The notes beneath the pieces were generated by a model, which made no database searches, was not told the DNA's origin, and saw only the letters and a list, made by a program, of their open reading frames with translations. Of a stretch of 64,000 bases of DNA, positions 21,193 through 55,900 are shown piece after piece (position 1 is the stretch's first letter; every line of letters starts with the position of its first letter). Source of the DNA: Tubiluchus corallicola (taxonomy: Eukaryota; Priapulida; Priapulimorpha; Priapulimorphida; Tubiluchidae); assembly GCA_030141605.1 (NCBI GenBank), contig JAQGDQ010002375.1:434001-498000 (forward strand). The letters are read 5' to 3'. Made by a program: the position numbers and the translations under genes.

Positions 21193-22615
21193 ACATGAAC
21201 GTATGCAGAAACTTGAACACGTGGGCTTGGCAGATGATAGTATGATGATGAGCAACCCACTGCTAGTCAAACCCAAATCTGATGATACATCAAATGATGT
21301 CCCTATCAAGCTACACGCTAATGGTCAAATAGTACTTGACGATCACACTGGTTTTACTGCAGTGGATGAGGAAATGCAAAACAGTACTGAAACCGAAGAA
21401 ACTGGTTGTGCACTAACTGCAGTTGTCAAAATTGAGTACGGTATTTCTGCAAATTTGAAAGATTGTAATGCTAGAGAAACAGACAGTGATGTTACTGTTA
21501 ACAAAAATGAGTACTTGTGTGGCACAAGTGAGAGAATGACATTCTCATTGACAAGGACTACAAAAGCACACAAAAAAGATCATCTGCGACCAAAACGGCA
21601 CATATGCAATCATTGTGGAGCGACTTTTGCTCGTACAAACAGCTTGAAAGGGCATCTTTTAAGCCACAGTGGCGAAAAACCTTATAAATGTGAGCACTGT
21701 GATGCCACATTTGCATGGCCTAATAATCTGAAAAGGCATTTAAGCACACATACAGGAGAAAAACCATTTAAGTGTAGAGAATGCCCTGCCGCTTATACAA
21801 GCCTCAGTTATCTGAGAAGCCATGTGATGGTTCACACCGGCGAGAAGCCTCACAAATGTAACCAATGTGATGCCACCTTTGCAAGGTCAAGCAGTTTAAA
21901 GGAGCACTTCAGGATTCACACAGGTGAGAAACCCTATAAATGTGATCAATGCGGTGCTGCTTTTGCTTTTTCAAGAAGTTTTAAAACGCATATGATGAAT
22001 CACATGGGCATTAAACCCCACTTATGCATTTACTGTGCAGCAAGGTTTATCACTTCAGGTGACTTGAAAAGTCACTTAATTACTCACACAGGAGGAACAA
22101 AGTCATACAAGTGCAATCAGTGTGAAGCTACATTTACACGATCGACGACCTTGAATAAACATTTGAAAGGACATTTTGGGATAAAGCCACACTTGTGCAC
22201 CTACTGTGGAGCAAGGTTTGCAACTATGAGTCATCTTAAGAGTCATTTAAGGACACACACAGGAGAAAGACCTTACAAATGTGAGAAATGTGAGAAAACA
22301 TTTGTGCAATCCACTCATTTAAAACTTCATCTCAATACTCACACTGGTGAAAAGAAGTTCAAATGCTCAGTCTGTGAAGCTGCTTTCCTAGATCCAAGCA
22401 ATTTGAAGACACATGCCAGGATCCATTCCGGTGAACGACCTTACACGTGTGACCTTTGTGGTTCTGCCTTTATGAGATCAACAAATTTAAGAAAGCACAT
22501 GAGAGCTCACACAGGAGAAAAGCCTTATAAGTGTGATCATTGTGCAGCTTCTTTCAAAAAGCAAGTGCATCTTAAATATCACTTAGTGACACATGACGAT
22601 GAGTTTTACAAGTGA
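21193..22615 (+). CDS. C2H2 zinc-finger protein with twelve fingers
   Basis: This is a predicted nuclear DNA-binding protein. The exon starts after CTTTCAG at 21193. The first in-frame Met is at 21203, giving 470 residues, but an upstream exon may add more; the first ATG after the acceptor (21195) is out of frame. Residues 1-132 are acidic and have no recognised domain. Twelve C2H2 fingers occupy about 133-465. Most are joined by the consensus TGEKP linker; exceptions are MGIKP, FGIKP and TGGTKSY. The finger consensus CxxC-x12-HxxxH is intact in all twelve. No KRAB, SCAN, BTB or ZAD domain is visible. All fingers are in one exon, as in many lineage-expanded zinc-finger genes, so I give no orthologue name. 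Confidence 0.9.
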
Positions 22616-22890
22616 GATCATTGAAAGATTACTTTTAGAATCATGGTAATTTTAAACAGCTCTTGCTAAATTATGGAACCAGTTTGGAACCATACTTGGA
22701 ATTTATTAGTAGTATTAATTATGTAATTTAATAGTTTATCATTGTATGCAAAAACTTTTTATTAGTGTGATCACGTAATTTTTACTGATGATTCTTCTTG
22801 TGATTTTGTGCTCCTTGCGATTTTAGGTGATTTTCTTTTATTTTGTACAGCACCATTGATAATATTTTAATATTGTGACGAGTGCTTATA

Positions 22891-22900
22891 AATAAATAAA
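22891..22900 (+). terminator. Overlapping poly(A) signals of the zinc-finger gene
   Basis: AATAAATAAA gives two overlapping hexamers 275 bp after the stop and is followed by a T-rich stretch. This implies a short 3' UTR. Confidence 0.7.
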
Positions 22901-22994
22901 CTGTAATTTATTCTGGAAAAAACTGATAGTAGGATAATTGTGTGAGTTTGTTCAGTCTGGTGTTTTACAACAGTACTGGAGTACATCACTGCTC

Positions 22995-23100
22995 TTAAAA
23001 ACATGTCAGTATTCATGCAGGAATTAAACCATTTAGATGTGGTCATTGTGATGTCACTTTCACATGGTGAAGTAGTTTAAAGAATTGTGTTAGATCTTAA
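22995..23100 (+). pseudogene. Decayed C2H2 zinc finger
   Basis: In one frame from 23002 the sequence reads HVSIHAGIKPFRCGHCDVTF, then TW, a stop (TGA), SSLKNCV. This is the end of one finger, a GIKP linker and the start of another, now with a nonsense codon and no second His pair. Just upstream, CTTAAAAAC looks like a finger helix (LKKH) with one base lost. It lies about 100 bp past the poly(A) signal of the intact gene. Confidence 0.75.
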
Positions 23101-24331
23101 AAAAGCCTGATGAATGTTTTAGTGCTCAGCCAGACATGCATTTGTGAACTGTGTAGTTAAATTAGTCAAATGTTATCTAGCTAAGTTTATTCATATTTAT
23201 TAACCCTGGCAGCCATTTGGATCTGCATCTGTTTCAAATTGTCTTACTCAAAGTAAAATTATTTGTGTAAATAAAGCTTATATTGCTTCCTCTTTGTGGT
23301 CAATAGATGTCACTTTGTTATTTGCACTGTGTTTTGTATTGTTTTAGCAGCATTTACGTTGTTTAATTGGTGTTGTTATGGTTTGCAAGACTGTAACTGA
23401 ACTATCAGAAATTGACCTTCACAGTAGTGTTTCTTGCTGGACGTAGACCCCCCCCTCCAAGACTTTTACTTACACAAAATGGCTGAGCCTATTAGTCGTG
23501 AGCACAACAGCAGTTCAACTGCACAGCACTGCATTTAATATTTTTTGCAGTATAGATTACTGGCTTTAACTTTAACGCCAGTAGTTATATGTATGAAATA
23601 ACAGATAATTACGTCTTTTATGTATTAATCGTATTGATTAATCATGATTGTGTACTATTATTAATGTGTACTATTTTCACAGAATCCACATCTTCAAAAT
23701 TTTTACTTACTTTACACATTACCAACACTCTATGAAAAAGTTTCAATCATTTTATTGTTGTTTATTGACTAAATTCATGAAAGCTTAGACTAATAAAAAT
23801 TGTATCAGTATGAACATATGAGTATTGTTGTAAATGTACAAAAAAGTAGTAAGCATGTATAATCACATCACATTACACAATACAAGCAGTAAATAAATAA
23901 ATTCCAATAAAATCAAGGAAATTTTTAAGTGCACTTGTTTTAAAATATCAAAAATAATAAAGGTCTGACTAGATAGAACACAGTTACAAGGCACTAATGG
24001 CATTGCTCGTACTAAAAAAATGGCACAGTTACAAGGCTCTGATGGCACGATTTAATAGCCAAAAAAGAAAGCTAAAAGTTGCATTGCAATTCTAGTCACT
24101 GGCTATTTTTACGATGCACACCAGTATAACAGGGTCTGGGTCATGTTTCTGCAGCATTTACAAAGTCTCTGTCATATTCTTGTCAAGAGGTGACATGACA
24201 CTGTCTTTTCCTGATTCTTCACCTGTGTTGTATTTCAAGGCAGCATTCTTGTCTCCCTGTTAACTTATTTCTCACTGTATACATTTCCTCATTTGAAGCA
24301 AGAACATAGCCGTTCTTTCCACTTCTGCTTC
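23101..24331. other. Convergent intergenic region and ULK4 3' untranslated region
   Basis: Between the zinc-finger gene and the ULK4 stop. On the minus strand ATTAAA (24051-24056) and two AATAAA hexamers (23751-23756 and 23761-23766) are candidate ULK4 poly(A) signals. No other coding sequence is supported. Confidence 0.5.
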
Positions 24332-46410
<22,079 letters not shown>

Positions 46411-46422
46411 GCTTTACAAGAG

Positions 46423-46449
46423 CTAGTGCATTCTCATATACACAGTACA
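46423..46449 (-). promoter_or_regulatory. ULK4: ULK4 5' untranslated leader with acceptor and mini-uORF
   Basis: On the minus strand a strong pyrimidine tract (TTTTTCTTTTTTTTTGGTCAG) ends at 46450, predicting an exon start at 46449, 39 bases before the ULK4 ATG. In this leader ATGAGAATGCACTAG (46423-46437) is a four-codon upstream reading frame. It could be a cis-spliced 5' UTR exon or a trans-splice acceptor; RNA is needed to tell. Confidence 0.5.
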
Positions 46450-46556
46450 CTGACCAAAAAAAAAGAAAAACTGATAAAAAATAGTTGAACAGAAACAGGG
46501 AGAAATAGTTTTGTTGCATACATTTAAAAACAAAAACCTTGTACAAAGGTAAATGG

Positions 46557-47110
46557 TTAATAAGTAGGGCTGTAATGATAAACCTAGGTCACGGACACGA
46601 AACATATCACAACACTAACCTCACGATACACTTGAGTTAATATTTTATCAATCAACAGTTTTAGGGTTGCTAAATGCTAATCAACAAACTGTTGGATTTC
46701 TATTTATTACTTATGTAATGTGTAGGCTATTGTTTGTACTTTTAGCCACCAGAAAAGCAAAACGTATCAATACTTTAGGTGTAAAAGTTGCTTGTGCATT
46801 TTCTGGTTCACTTTTGCATTTCACAAGTTTATATGTAAACAATATAATTAGTTGCTCGCAGTGCCTGTGTTAACTACTGCTCACTGCACTGATTGGTAGG
46901 TATCTGTAGTACACTCTACAGCTGCAGCTTGAATTACTTCTATTGTTTTGTTTTGTTTTTACCAGCATACAGTCAAAGCTCATGCTACTTTGCTAAATAT
47001 CATTGACTCATATTATCACAATACAGGTGCACTTTGGCGATACGCATATCGTAATAAAAAACATCTCAATGCAATATACCTCGATGTATCATTACGGACC
47101 TATTAATAAT
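46557..47110. mobile_element. MITE-like element just upstream of ULK4
   Basis: The element is 46565-47102. The left end TAGGGCTGTAATGATAAACC pairs with the right end, reverse-complemented TAGGTCCGTAATGATACATC. Flanks TTAATAAG (46557-46564) and TTAATAAT (47103-47110) match at 7 of 8, as for a hAT-type insertion. It starts about 155 bp upstream of the ULK4 start codon, in the probable promoter or first-intron region. Confidence 0.75.
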
Positions 47111-47777
47111 ACACTTATTTGATTTTTAATACATACAAGCAAAGAACTATATTAAAAATCACTGAAGGTATTTTTAATGCTCAGCTCAAAAACTGTACCC
47201 ACATATATATATATATACCACACATATAGCTACTTCTTAACATATGATATACACAACAAAATTACAGAAAAATAGAATTCAGTCAGCTACCGCCGAGCTT
47301 TAAAGGCTTGGCCGTTACAGGTCATTACACTATTGTTTTGTTATTGTTATAGTAAAGTTACAAAAGCATGGTGTGCTTTTTAACTGAAATTAATAAAAAA
47401 CGCCTCACTGCTGAGCCATTAACTCGTTATGTCTTTTTTGGTATCGGACACTATACTTCAGATTCGGATGCCTTCTTCACAGTTATTTTTTATAAATTTT
47501 TATCAAGTGCACTACAATGTGCCTACATGAACATGTAGAAACCGAGACTGAGTAAAAACCAACTGCGTGAAGTACAAGCACAACAACATTTTTTAATCTA
47601 TTCATTGAATCTATTCCATTCTAATCATTGAAGTATGAAAGCTTTATATTAATAGGGTTTGGCAAATTATGTAAAATTAATGGCTATAAAGAACTAATCA
47701 AGTGACTTGATTATAAAAAGTATCTCTCCATAGCACGACGATTTTTTATTGCATTACTGAACTTAAGTTACATATAG

Positions 47778-47966
47778 CAGTACGGACTATATAAATCACC
47801 AAGAATTTTTGTACAATATTATCGCACTAGTATCAGAGCCCATTTCTTTTCTTCTCGTGTTGTGGGCCCTTGGAATTCGCTTAATAGTGAAACAGTTGAC
47901 GCATCTAATTTGCCGCAATTTCGCAAATTGTTGTGGAGAGACCGTCAACAACCGTGTCATGCTTAG
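47778..47966 (+). mobile_element. Non-LTR retrotransposon fragment (C-terminus of a LINE ORF2)
   Basis: One frame reads YYRTSIRAHFFSSRVVGPWN, then SLNSETVDASNLPQFRKLLW and a TAG at 47964-47966. The F-F-S-R-V-W-N-L pattern is the usual C-terminal segment of CR1/jockey/L2-like polyproteins after the reverse transcriptase. An in-frame TAG at 47775 and the absence of reverse transcriptase motifs upstream show it is a dead 5'-truncated copy. Confidence 0.65.
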
Positions 47967-50900
47967 ATCTCTTAAGACTTTGCAAGCAAGACGCAAGTGT
48001 AACATTAACAGGTATGCTTAAGCACTACTTTTTCGCTAGTGGTAACAACTTACGTACAACTTTGTTAACCCCACGCATTCACGGTTACGCAAACTCTTAC
48101 CACGAATAATTAAAAAAATGGTTGGTGAGCTGATCAATTTCACCGCGTTGTCTCTCGTAGAGCTAAAAACGTTATTAACTTTGAAGATGAGAGGTCAGCC
48201 AATGAAAACGAAGTAAGTTAGAAATGCGTTTATTTCTAACTGGTATGGCATCCTATTTTTAATGCATTTCATTGCTTAGAAATACAGTTTTAAGGATGTG
48301 TTCATCCTTAACGGCAAACGGTTTTTACGTTTTTGTTCAAATTGTTGTGCACGTTGCCAAGGACGTTTTCAGTAAGACCAGAAATCTTTGCTGCAATGCG
48401 GATACAATGTTCATGATTTCTTAACTCGACTTCTTCGTTTGGCGGGTCAGAGTCTTGCTCAATGTTGTCACTGACGTTGAGCCTCTTTATTTCGTAATAA
48501 ATTTCTCTAATTTTTACTATGTCTACAATGTATTTCCAAATTTATCACTCTTTCTGTTCTCCATTTTTTATAAAATTCCTCTCTTATGTCTCCATTGGAA
48601 TGCTTTCAGGCACCTCCATCACCTGACCTTATTTAAGCTGATGTGCATAGTCTTGCTTATCAACGAACGATACTCTGGAAACGGTAGCCAGACAATAAAA
48701 GCACTCAAGCGTTTCATGCATGCTTCTGTGAACAGCACTGAAGTAGTACCTCACTATAGTTGGTTAGTGGTAGGACAAAATCTTATTAAAGGAAAACCAG
48801 ACGATTGTGTAAACATTAGTTCAGAATAAAGAATGCTCCAAAATATTGAAAACTACAATAGTTTTTCATGAATCACAGCTTAAATAAAATAATGATTAGC
48901 TTGGTTACTCAAATTTTGTTAAACTTTCAAAGCTACGCACGGCTCAGTGAATCTACTAAGAGTGGCAATGGCACCTTTTTGTCCCGTGCGCGTGGCCGAC
49001 AAATAGAAGGGTACTGTTATAACCATGATCATGAACTGCAGTATTAGTTTCTGACGTCATATGACATAAACCCATTTTCATGACATCACACACCACAAAT
49101 AAATAAACTAACACTAATAATAAAAAGCAGTACAGTAACACTTACGCAAACCTGCCATTGCACAAACTGTGGTTATTTTCTGACGTAAGCAATAGCTGTG
49201 TTCAGCTGCCGTTAATTAACTTTCAAGGCTAATTATTCAAATATAAGAAACAATTGCTAACTTTTATAGGCAAGAAAGTGTATATTTTGGACAGTAAATT
49301 AAAGTGAGATTGACACTAAACATTTGGTTTTCACTTAACAATAACACTAAAAGCCGCTTTCATTTTAATTGGTGGTTTGCCTAATACGATGGGTCTATGG
49401 CTGGTGAAAGTTTTCCACTGACAAAATTAATGTATATTACAGACAAATCGTTGATTATTTCCGATATCGCTTAAAAAAGTAAAAGTTAGAACAAAGCGTT
49501 CTGAACTGATTTTCACTACAAGTTCCTTCTGCATGTTCTTTCATATTCCACAGCCTGTGTATAATTATTTTGAACTTGTCCAATCTAGTATCTCACTAGA
49601 CTAGTTACTATAACATGATCATGTCTGTGCCATGTCATTAGGTCTGTACAGACCATGTCTTAATTATCAAAGCTATGAATCCTTTCCTAAGCAAACTTAC
49701 ATAGTAAAGGATTCATGCATAGCTCTGGTATTACTTAACTTCAATAATGTGCACATGCAGTTTTATCTGTTACCAAAATTACTTAAAGTATTCCTGTTCA
49801 GTTTTCAACTAACACAGTCCTGCACGCCACCTGTTTCGACCAAGGACTGCAATTTCTACCATTGCAAAAAACATGTAATTTGAATATGGTGCAGCTGAAT
49901 GCCAAGCAGTTTCCAGCTTGCCCTAAATGACATTTTTCAGAATCAAATCTTCAAATTTTGTACACATACTTTAATATTATTTCAAGACCATAAGGGTTTG
50001 CTGCATTTTGCATGTGTTCATGAAAAACTGCTGTCACCAAGCAACGATGACATTGTATTAATGTTGATAATTTTTGTAGATTTCTGCTTTTCTCAAAATG
50101 GGCTTTCATGGAAAAATTATATATGAAATGCATTTGCTTACCATAGACAAATTTATGATCGATTCTTGACGAAAAATTTGGAAAAAGCTTCCAGTAACTG
50201 CAGTGTTTGTATCGTAACAATCTATAGTATGAAATCGTGTGTGAAATCGGCTAATGCAGGTAATTTCAACTGTCTGGATACAACACTGATACATTAGGCC
50301 TCAATTGTACAATATTTTTAAGGAGAAATTTCTGTTGAAAGATGAGACATCCTTAATTTGTACTTGGCTGATAGGTTTGTTTTTCCTGGAATTCTATACA
50401 GCAAATGCTTCTCTTGGGCTGTAACAAGCAGTGAATTAATAAATTATTGTGCACGATCACGCAAGTGTGCACAAGACTAAGCTGCTCAATAGGCTAAGTT
50501 GGAGTGCCTGAAAAGTGCGTGTTTTTCCTTAATTTTGTAAAAATAAATCAATTATAAATCCAAGCAAATAGTATAATTGGATAGCTGATATTTTCCTGAA
50601 TAGAACAATACCTAATTTGTAATAATTTAGTTTTGTCTGTGCTCATACAGTAGCAGAAAAGTTATACCTATTATAAGATCTATTTTGAATAATGTGGTCA
50701 TGAAGGAGTTAAATACTAGAGTTATTAGTAAAAAATTGTTGTATTGGGATTGTAGATGTAAAGTTTATAATTTTGAACAATGGCTTGCTTATAACACTAA
50801 GAGAAAATGATGCTGAAGAAAACTGCCACACCTAAAAGTATTGTGTTGAAACTGCTGAAAAAGAATTCATTCCAGCCTGTTGACGCCATTTCATATAACG

Positions 50901-52874
50901 AAGAGCACAAGGCAAACACAAATTAGGTATGTGATTACTGGCCATCGAGCTGAATAGACGTGTTTAATTTGAACTCTCAGTATCTGGGTAAAAGTTGTAC
51001 ATAAAAGTAGCTATTACAAGAGTCACAGCTAAGAGAGAGAAGCCAACTCCAACGAAAAAGAAGGAAGTGCTTAAGATGTTAAACAATGGACGCTCCAGAT
51101 AGCAACTCAGATTCAACAAAGTATTTGTATGAAATATTATTGTAGAGGTAATAATCATCACTTGATTGGGGAATTCTAACATAAAGTTATAATCAAAATT
51201 AATATATTGATGTTAGATGTAAAGAAACTTGTCCCGTTATGTAAACGAAGTGCCTTCTTGTTCTTGTTCTTGTCTTCAATAAACTTCTTTTTATTTAGCT
51301 GCAGCTGTTTGGTTTACATAGTGCTTTGTACTCTGCTGTACATCATGTGTCATATGAAATCTAACAAAGACACGAAGACATGAAAATCCCTGAACTAAAT
51401 TTGTTCGGGCATCCACACTCTCTGGCAAACTATCCCACTTGTTTGCTACACGTTGAAAGAGAATGTAATTTTACAATTCATATTTGCATAAGGTTTGGAC
51501 AACTAGTTTCATATAATGACCATAACCATCCTTGGATGATTTATCCATTTAAGCACTTTCAAATATCTTCTTCAGGTCTGCTGTTTCTCTTCTTTGTTGG
51601 AAAGAATATGCATCGGGATCGGGATGCAAATACAATCAAACTGCCAGCACCTATATTGATCTTTATAATATCTCATGATATCAGATTGCAGTGATGGTGG
51701 CCAACTGGCCACAGTACATTAGAATTTTTTTTGGTATAATTAAAAAGATTTTTTGATTACTTCTTACATCTGTAACAGGTTCTTGCAAATTTTGTCAGGA
51801 TTTAATGGTGATCTCTTATCACTAGTGATCAAATCAAGCTTCAAGCTCACCAAGCTATTAATGACTGAGTCTCGCGAATAACTCCCATTTTTGGACTGGG
51901 TTATGTTCAGAGATTTGTGAAAAGATTTCTTGTTTTGCGTTTTCTAGTTAGGTGTCATGGCGGAGATTCTATTTTGCTAGATGTATGGTTTATGTAACTT
52001 ATGTTTCTTTACATATCTAAAGTCTTGTTTTTATGTTGTCTAGTGTAATACTAGAGCGACAGGCCGGAAATTGTGAAACAAATGTTATTTATTTCGCATT
52101 CGTCAAGAAAAAACTATAATATTTGTAATTATGAGCAATGTTTTGCACCTGGAAATTACCAGATACAATATCAAGAAGCAGCAAAAAAGAAGGAGATGAT
52201 GAGGACATCTTAAAATAAACTAGTGAATACAGATGAAAGGCATTTAATGTGGCAACAAGCCTTTTAATGCACAAGGGCATGCTTAACGAACTGAAATTAA
52301 AGGCTGAATTAAAAGCCTTTAGTTTTAAAACATGTCGAGCTTAATTGAAGTTTTTTGCTACTTACCACTGATTATATTCTATAATATCTATTATATGTAA
52401 TACCTGCCTTTAGTTGCGTTTTCTAAGTTCTAAAACCTATTGGTTGAGGTTTACAAGCTGATGAGTTGTTTATCTTTCAGTGTTTCACATGAATTGCAGG
52501 TGATACACATATTATAGTTGGTAGATAGTTTAATCGCCTTACCATTGCATTTTTATACAATTTTTGTATATCTATAAATACTGGTATCCTGTTTTCTAAA
52601 CACACCATATTGTTTACTAATTAAGGTGATTTAACTGTCTTTTGTGTAGCTTTGAATATGTATAAGACACCTCACCCTATAAAACCTCTTTTCATGTTTT
52701 TCAAGAATATGAAGTTACGAACCTAAACAATTTCTTAAAGTTAGCAGCTTTTTGGGCCATATATAAGGAGTTGTGGCAACGAAAACTTCAGAAATCAGAA
52801 TGCAAAGCTGGGGCCTTATAATTGCATGCTTTAGCTGTTGTATAAGATGTAATGCAAAAGTGTTCTACTTGCAG
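47967..52874. other. Divergent spacer between ULK4 and SCYL2
   Basis: About 4.9 kb without a recognisable gene. It should contain the SCYL2 promoter and possibly untranslated exons. Reading frames of 124 codons (48455-48829, +) and 104 codons (51380-51694, +) have no family resemblance. A 72-codon minus-strand frame at 50964-51182 is hydrophobic and is treated as an observation only. Confidence 0.5.
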
Positions 52875-52917
52875 ATTTGAAGCAACATTAATGCTCGATA
52901 CTTATGATTAAAATAGC
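52875..52917 (+). promoter_or_regulatory. SCYL2: SCYL2 5' untranslated leader with acceptor and mini-uORF
   Basis: TTCTACTTGCAG ends at 52874, predicting an exon start 43 bases before the SCYL2 ATG. Within this leader ATGCTCGATACTTATGATTAA (52891-52911) is a six-codon upstream reading frame ending seven bases before the main start. The arrangement mirrors that of ULK4. Confidence 0.5.
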
Positions 52918-55900
52918 ATGGACTACTTTAATAAGCTCAAATCTGCTGTTTCTACGGCAACACAGTATCTTCCTGGAAACCCTGTAACCAGGGAATTTGA
53001 AGTTTTAAAGCAAATTGGCAGTGCTGGTCCTGGTCTTATTTGGAAAATTTATGCCAGTGTAAAGCGATCTACAAAACAGGTAAAAATGATGTTCTTTCCT
53101 GCTAATTTGCAAAATAATCAAAATCTATAAGTTTCTTACAAATTGCTCTATAGCTTAGGTGTGAGTACATGACTGAATTATTCTCAGCATAAATGTTTTT
53201 GTTTAGCCTGTGGCTGTGTTTCTTCTGGAGAAAAAGCTTCTTGACCGGTTTTCTAGGAGCGACCGTGATTTGATATTGGACTCATGTAGAAAAGGTATGC
53301 TGTTCTAAAATCATTTTTGCTTATTGAGACATTTAACATCACTTATACACGTCGCTTTTAAGATTGCAGTGATAATGAAACTTATTTTACTTGGTGTGTT
53401 TAAGCTTTGTATTTCCTAGTTATAACGAATTCAGTAAAACGAATGTGTCTTGCAGGTGTATCACAGCTCACTAAATTGCGTCATCCTCGGTTGTTGACTA
53501 TACAGCATCCGTTAGAAGAATCAAGGTATAACTTGTCAGCATTTTGCTTTTATTGTACTGGGCAAACTGAGTGAGTAAATAAGAATTTACATTTCTCATT
53601 TAACACTGCACTTATTTTTGTTTTTCATGTGTACTGTACACATGAGATTAGCCAACATGTCTTGTAGTACTGCACTTTAAAATTTTAATTCTGTAATGTT
53701 TTAGAGAGAGTTTAGCATTTGCAACTGAGCCAGTGTTTGCAAGTCTAGCCAATGTACTTGGTAACCATGACAACATTGCCACACCGTTGCCACCAGAGCT
53801 TAAGCAATTTAAACTATATGAAGTGGAAATTAAATACGGCATCTACCAGGTTTGTGATTGCTTTGCTGTTGTCTTTAACTGAAGTATATCATGTTTGCCT
53901 GGTAAGACTATAAGTTGTAACAACAAAGGTTGAGAAGTTTTGTATATGTTTTGTCAACCTGTGGGTCATTAATAACTCTATAAACTTGTTTATATTTTAC
54001 CAATTTGTTACAATTAACACCTTCTACACTTTACGTGAGTGTATGTAGTAGGACTTGCCTGCAGTTTGTCAGATTAACTATAAGAAAAGCAATAAAGCAG
54101 TCTCAAGTTAGAATGCTCGAAAGCTTTTGCACCTAAACTATGACTTGAACTCAAAACCTATTGCTTTCTGGACAGCTATATTAACCATTACACAGCAGAT
54201 TCAGAAATTTATACGCTATAAGCCAGTAAAGGTCTGTACATATTATGTATACTCGTTCATAATTTGCAGCTTTTTCAGATTTTTTGAAGTAGCTTAGTCT
54301 GTTGTACATTAGTTAGTTACTAATGTTAGAAGCATTTTGAATTGTTTGGTGTTATGCACTTATAAATTATGCTATAGGTAATGCTTGCTCACCTTTTTCC
54401 CTTTGTAGCTTGCAGAAGGCCTAGCATTCCTGCATAATGATCTGAAGATGATGCATAATAACATTTGTCTCGAGTCAGTAATTATTAATGCGACTGGTGC
54501 ATGGAAGATTGCTGGATTTGAATTCTGTTTGTCGAATTCGTCTCCGCAAGATCAAGAGGTGTGTTTATAGATTTTTATCTGTTGAATTTTTCAAGAAGAA
54601 CAGAAATGATTTTATAGGATTTTATTTATATATAATGTCAAATGTAGACTAGGCTAAGTCTGAACAAATCATTTTTTGACAGATTTATTTGTGGGGATTT
54701 GTATAGAGATCTGCTAACATTTCTTTACCCTTTCAATTTGCAAGTGCGATAAATAATTATTTTTGTGTAGTAAATTTTCCTAAAATAAATAATAAAACAA
54801 CTTTTTGATGGTTTATTTACTCCATATTGGTAATTGTAAAGCAATCTGCAACATATAAACGAATTTAGCACTGTGCAAAAGTAAACAAACTTAACCTAAA
54901 CTTGATTGGTTTATTGCGTATAACCGTAACCGGGTTGTATACCGAAATTAAATTTGATTTTTCCATTAGCCGACATATCCATTCACTGAATACGAGAACA
55001 GCATAGCGTCACTCGCTCAGCCAAGTCTTGACTACCTTGCACCAGAGTTCTGCTTGACAATGACATGTGACAGGGCCAGTGATATGTTCTCTTTGGGAAT
55101 GCTGGCATTTGCACTATTCAATGATGGAAAACCGCTTTATGAAAACTGTAATGCTTATAGTACTTACAGAAAAAATTGTGAAAAGGTAATTAGTTTCATT
55201 CCATTTTACCCCTAGTTTTAGTTTGCTGACGTTCAAATATCATTTTTCATATTTATTACACTTTGAAGTCTGCAAAGGTATGTTCACTGTATTAGCTTCA
55301 GTTTTGTCTTACGAAATTGTTGCCAATCATATCGTTGGCAATTACTAGTAAATTAAGTTAGAGTAAGCCATTGAATAAGCAAAATCATTATCATGTTCCT
55401 TTTTTGAAAGTTCACATTTTTTCTATGCGAAGTACCAAATGAACAGTAGCTGTAGGCTGTAAAACTTGCATTGCACACTTTTTTGTGACAGTTGTTCATC
55501 ATAGGGTTAAACTGGCTATTTACATTTTCTCAAAAATGAGCAGACATTGACATCGACTTTTTTTAGTCTGTGGGCTGTTACCTGATTTGTTTATTCCTAG
55601 TGTAACGTAAAGTGCTCACTTTTTGTTTGTGCAAAAAATGTGGATAAAATTTTACAACAGTCAAACTCGCCAATCACAATTTCTGTAAACTTTTGCTAAA
55701 AAGTAAAAGAAGAAGATTACAAACTGGTAACACAGATATCTGATTGATAACTTAATTAATGATTCATTTGCAGTTGAAGAGTCTTTCTGTTTCCTCTCTC
55801 GTCTGCATTCCAGCTGAAGCAAGAGAACACATAAAGATGTTACTAAATGTAACACCAGCTGTTAGACCCGATGCTGATCAGTTTTCTAAAGTAAACACAA

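Noticed and set aside
48455-48829. 124-codon plus-strand frame between ULK4 and SCYL2
   Set aside because: AT-driven Phe/Leu/Ile-rich composition and no recognisable domain.
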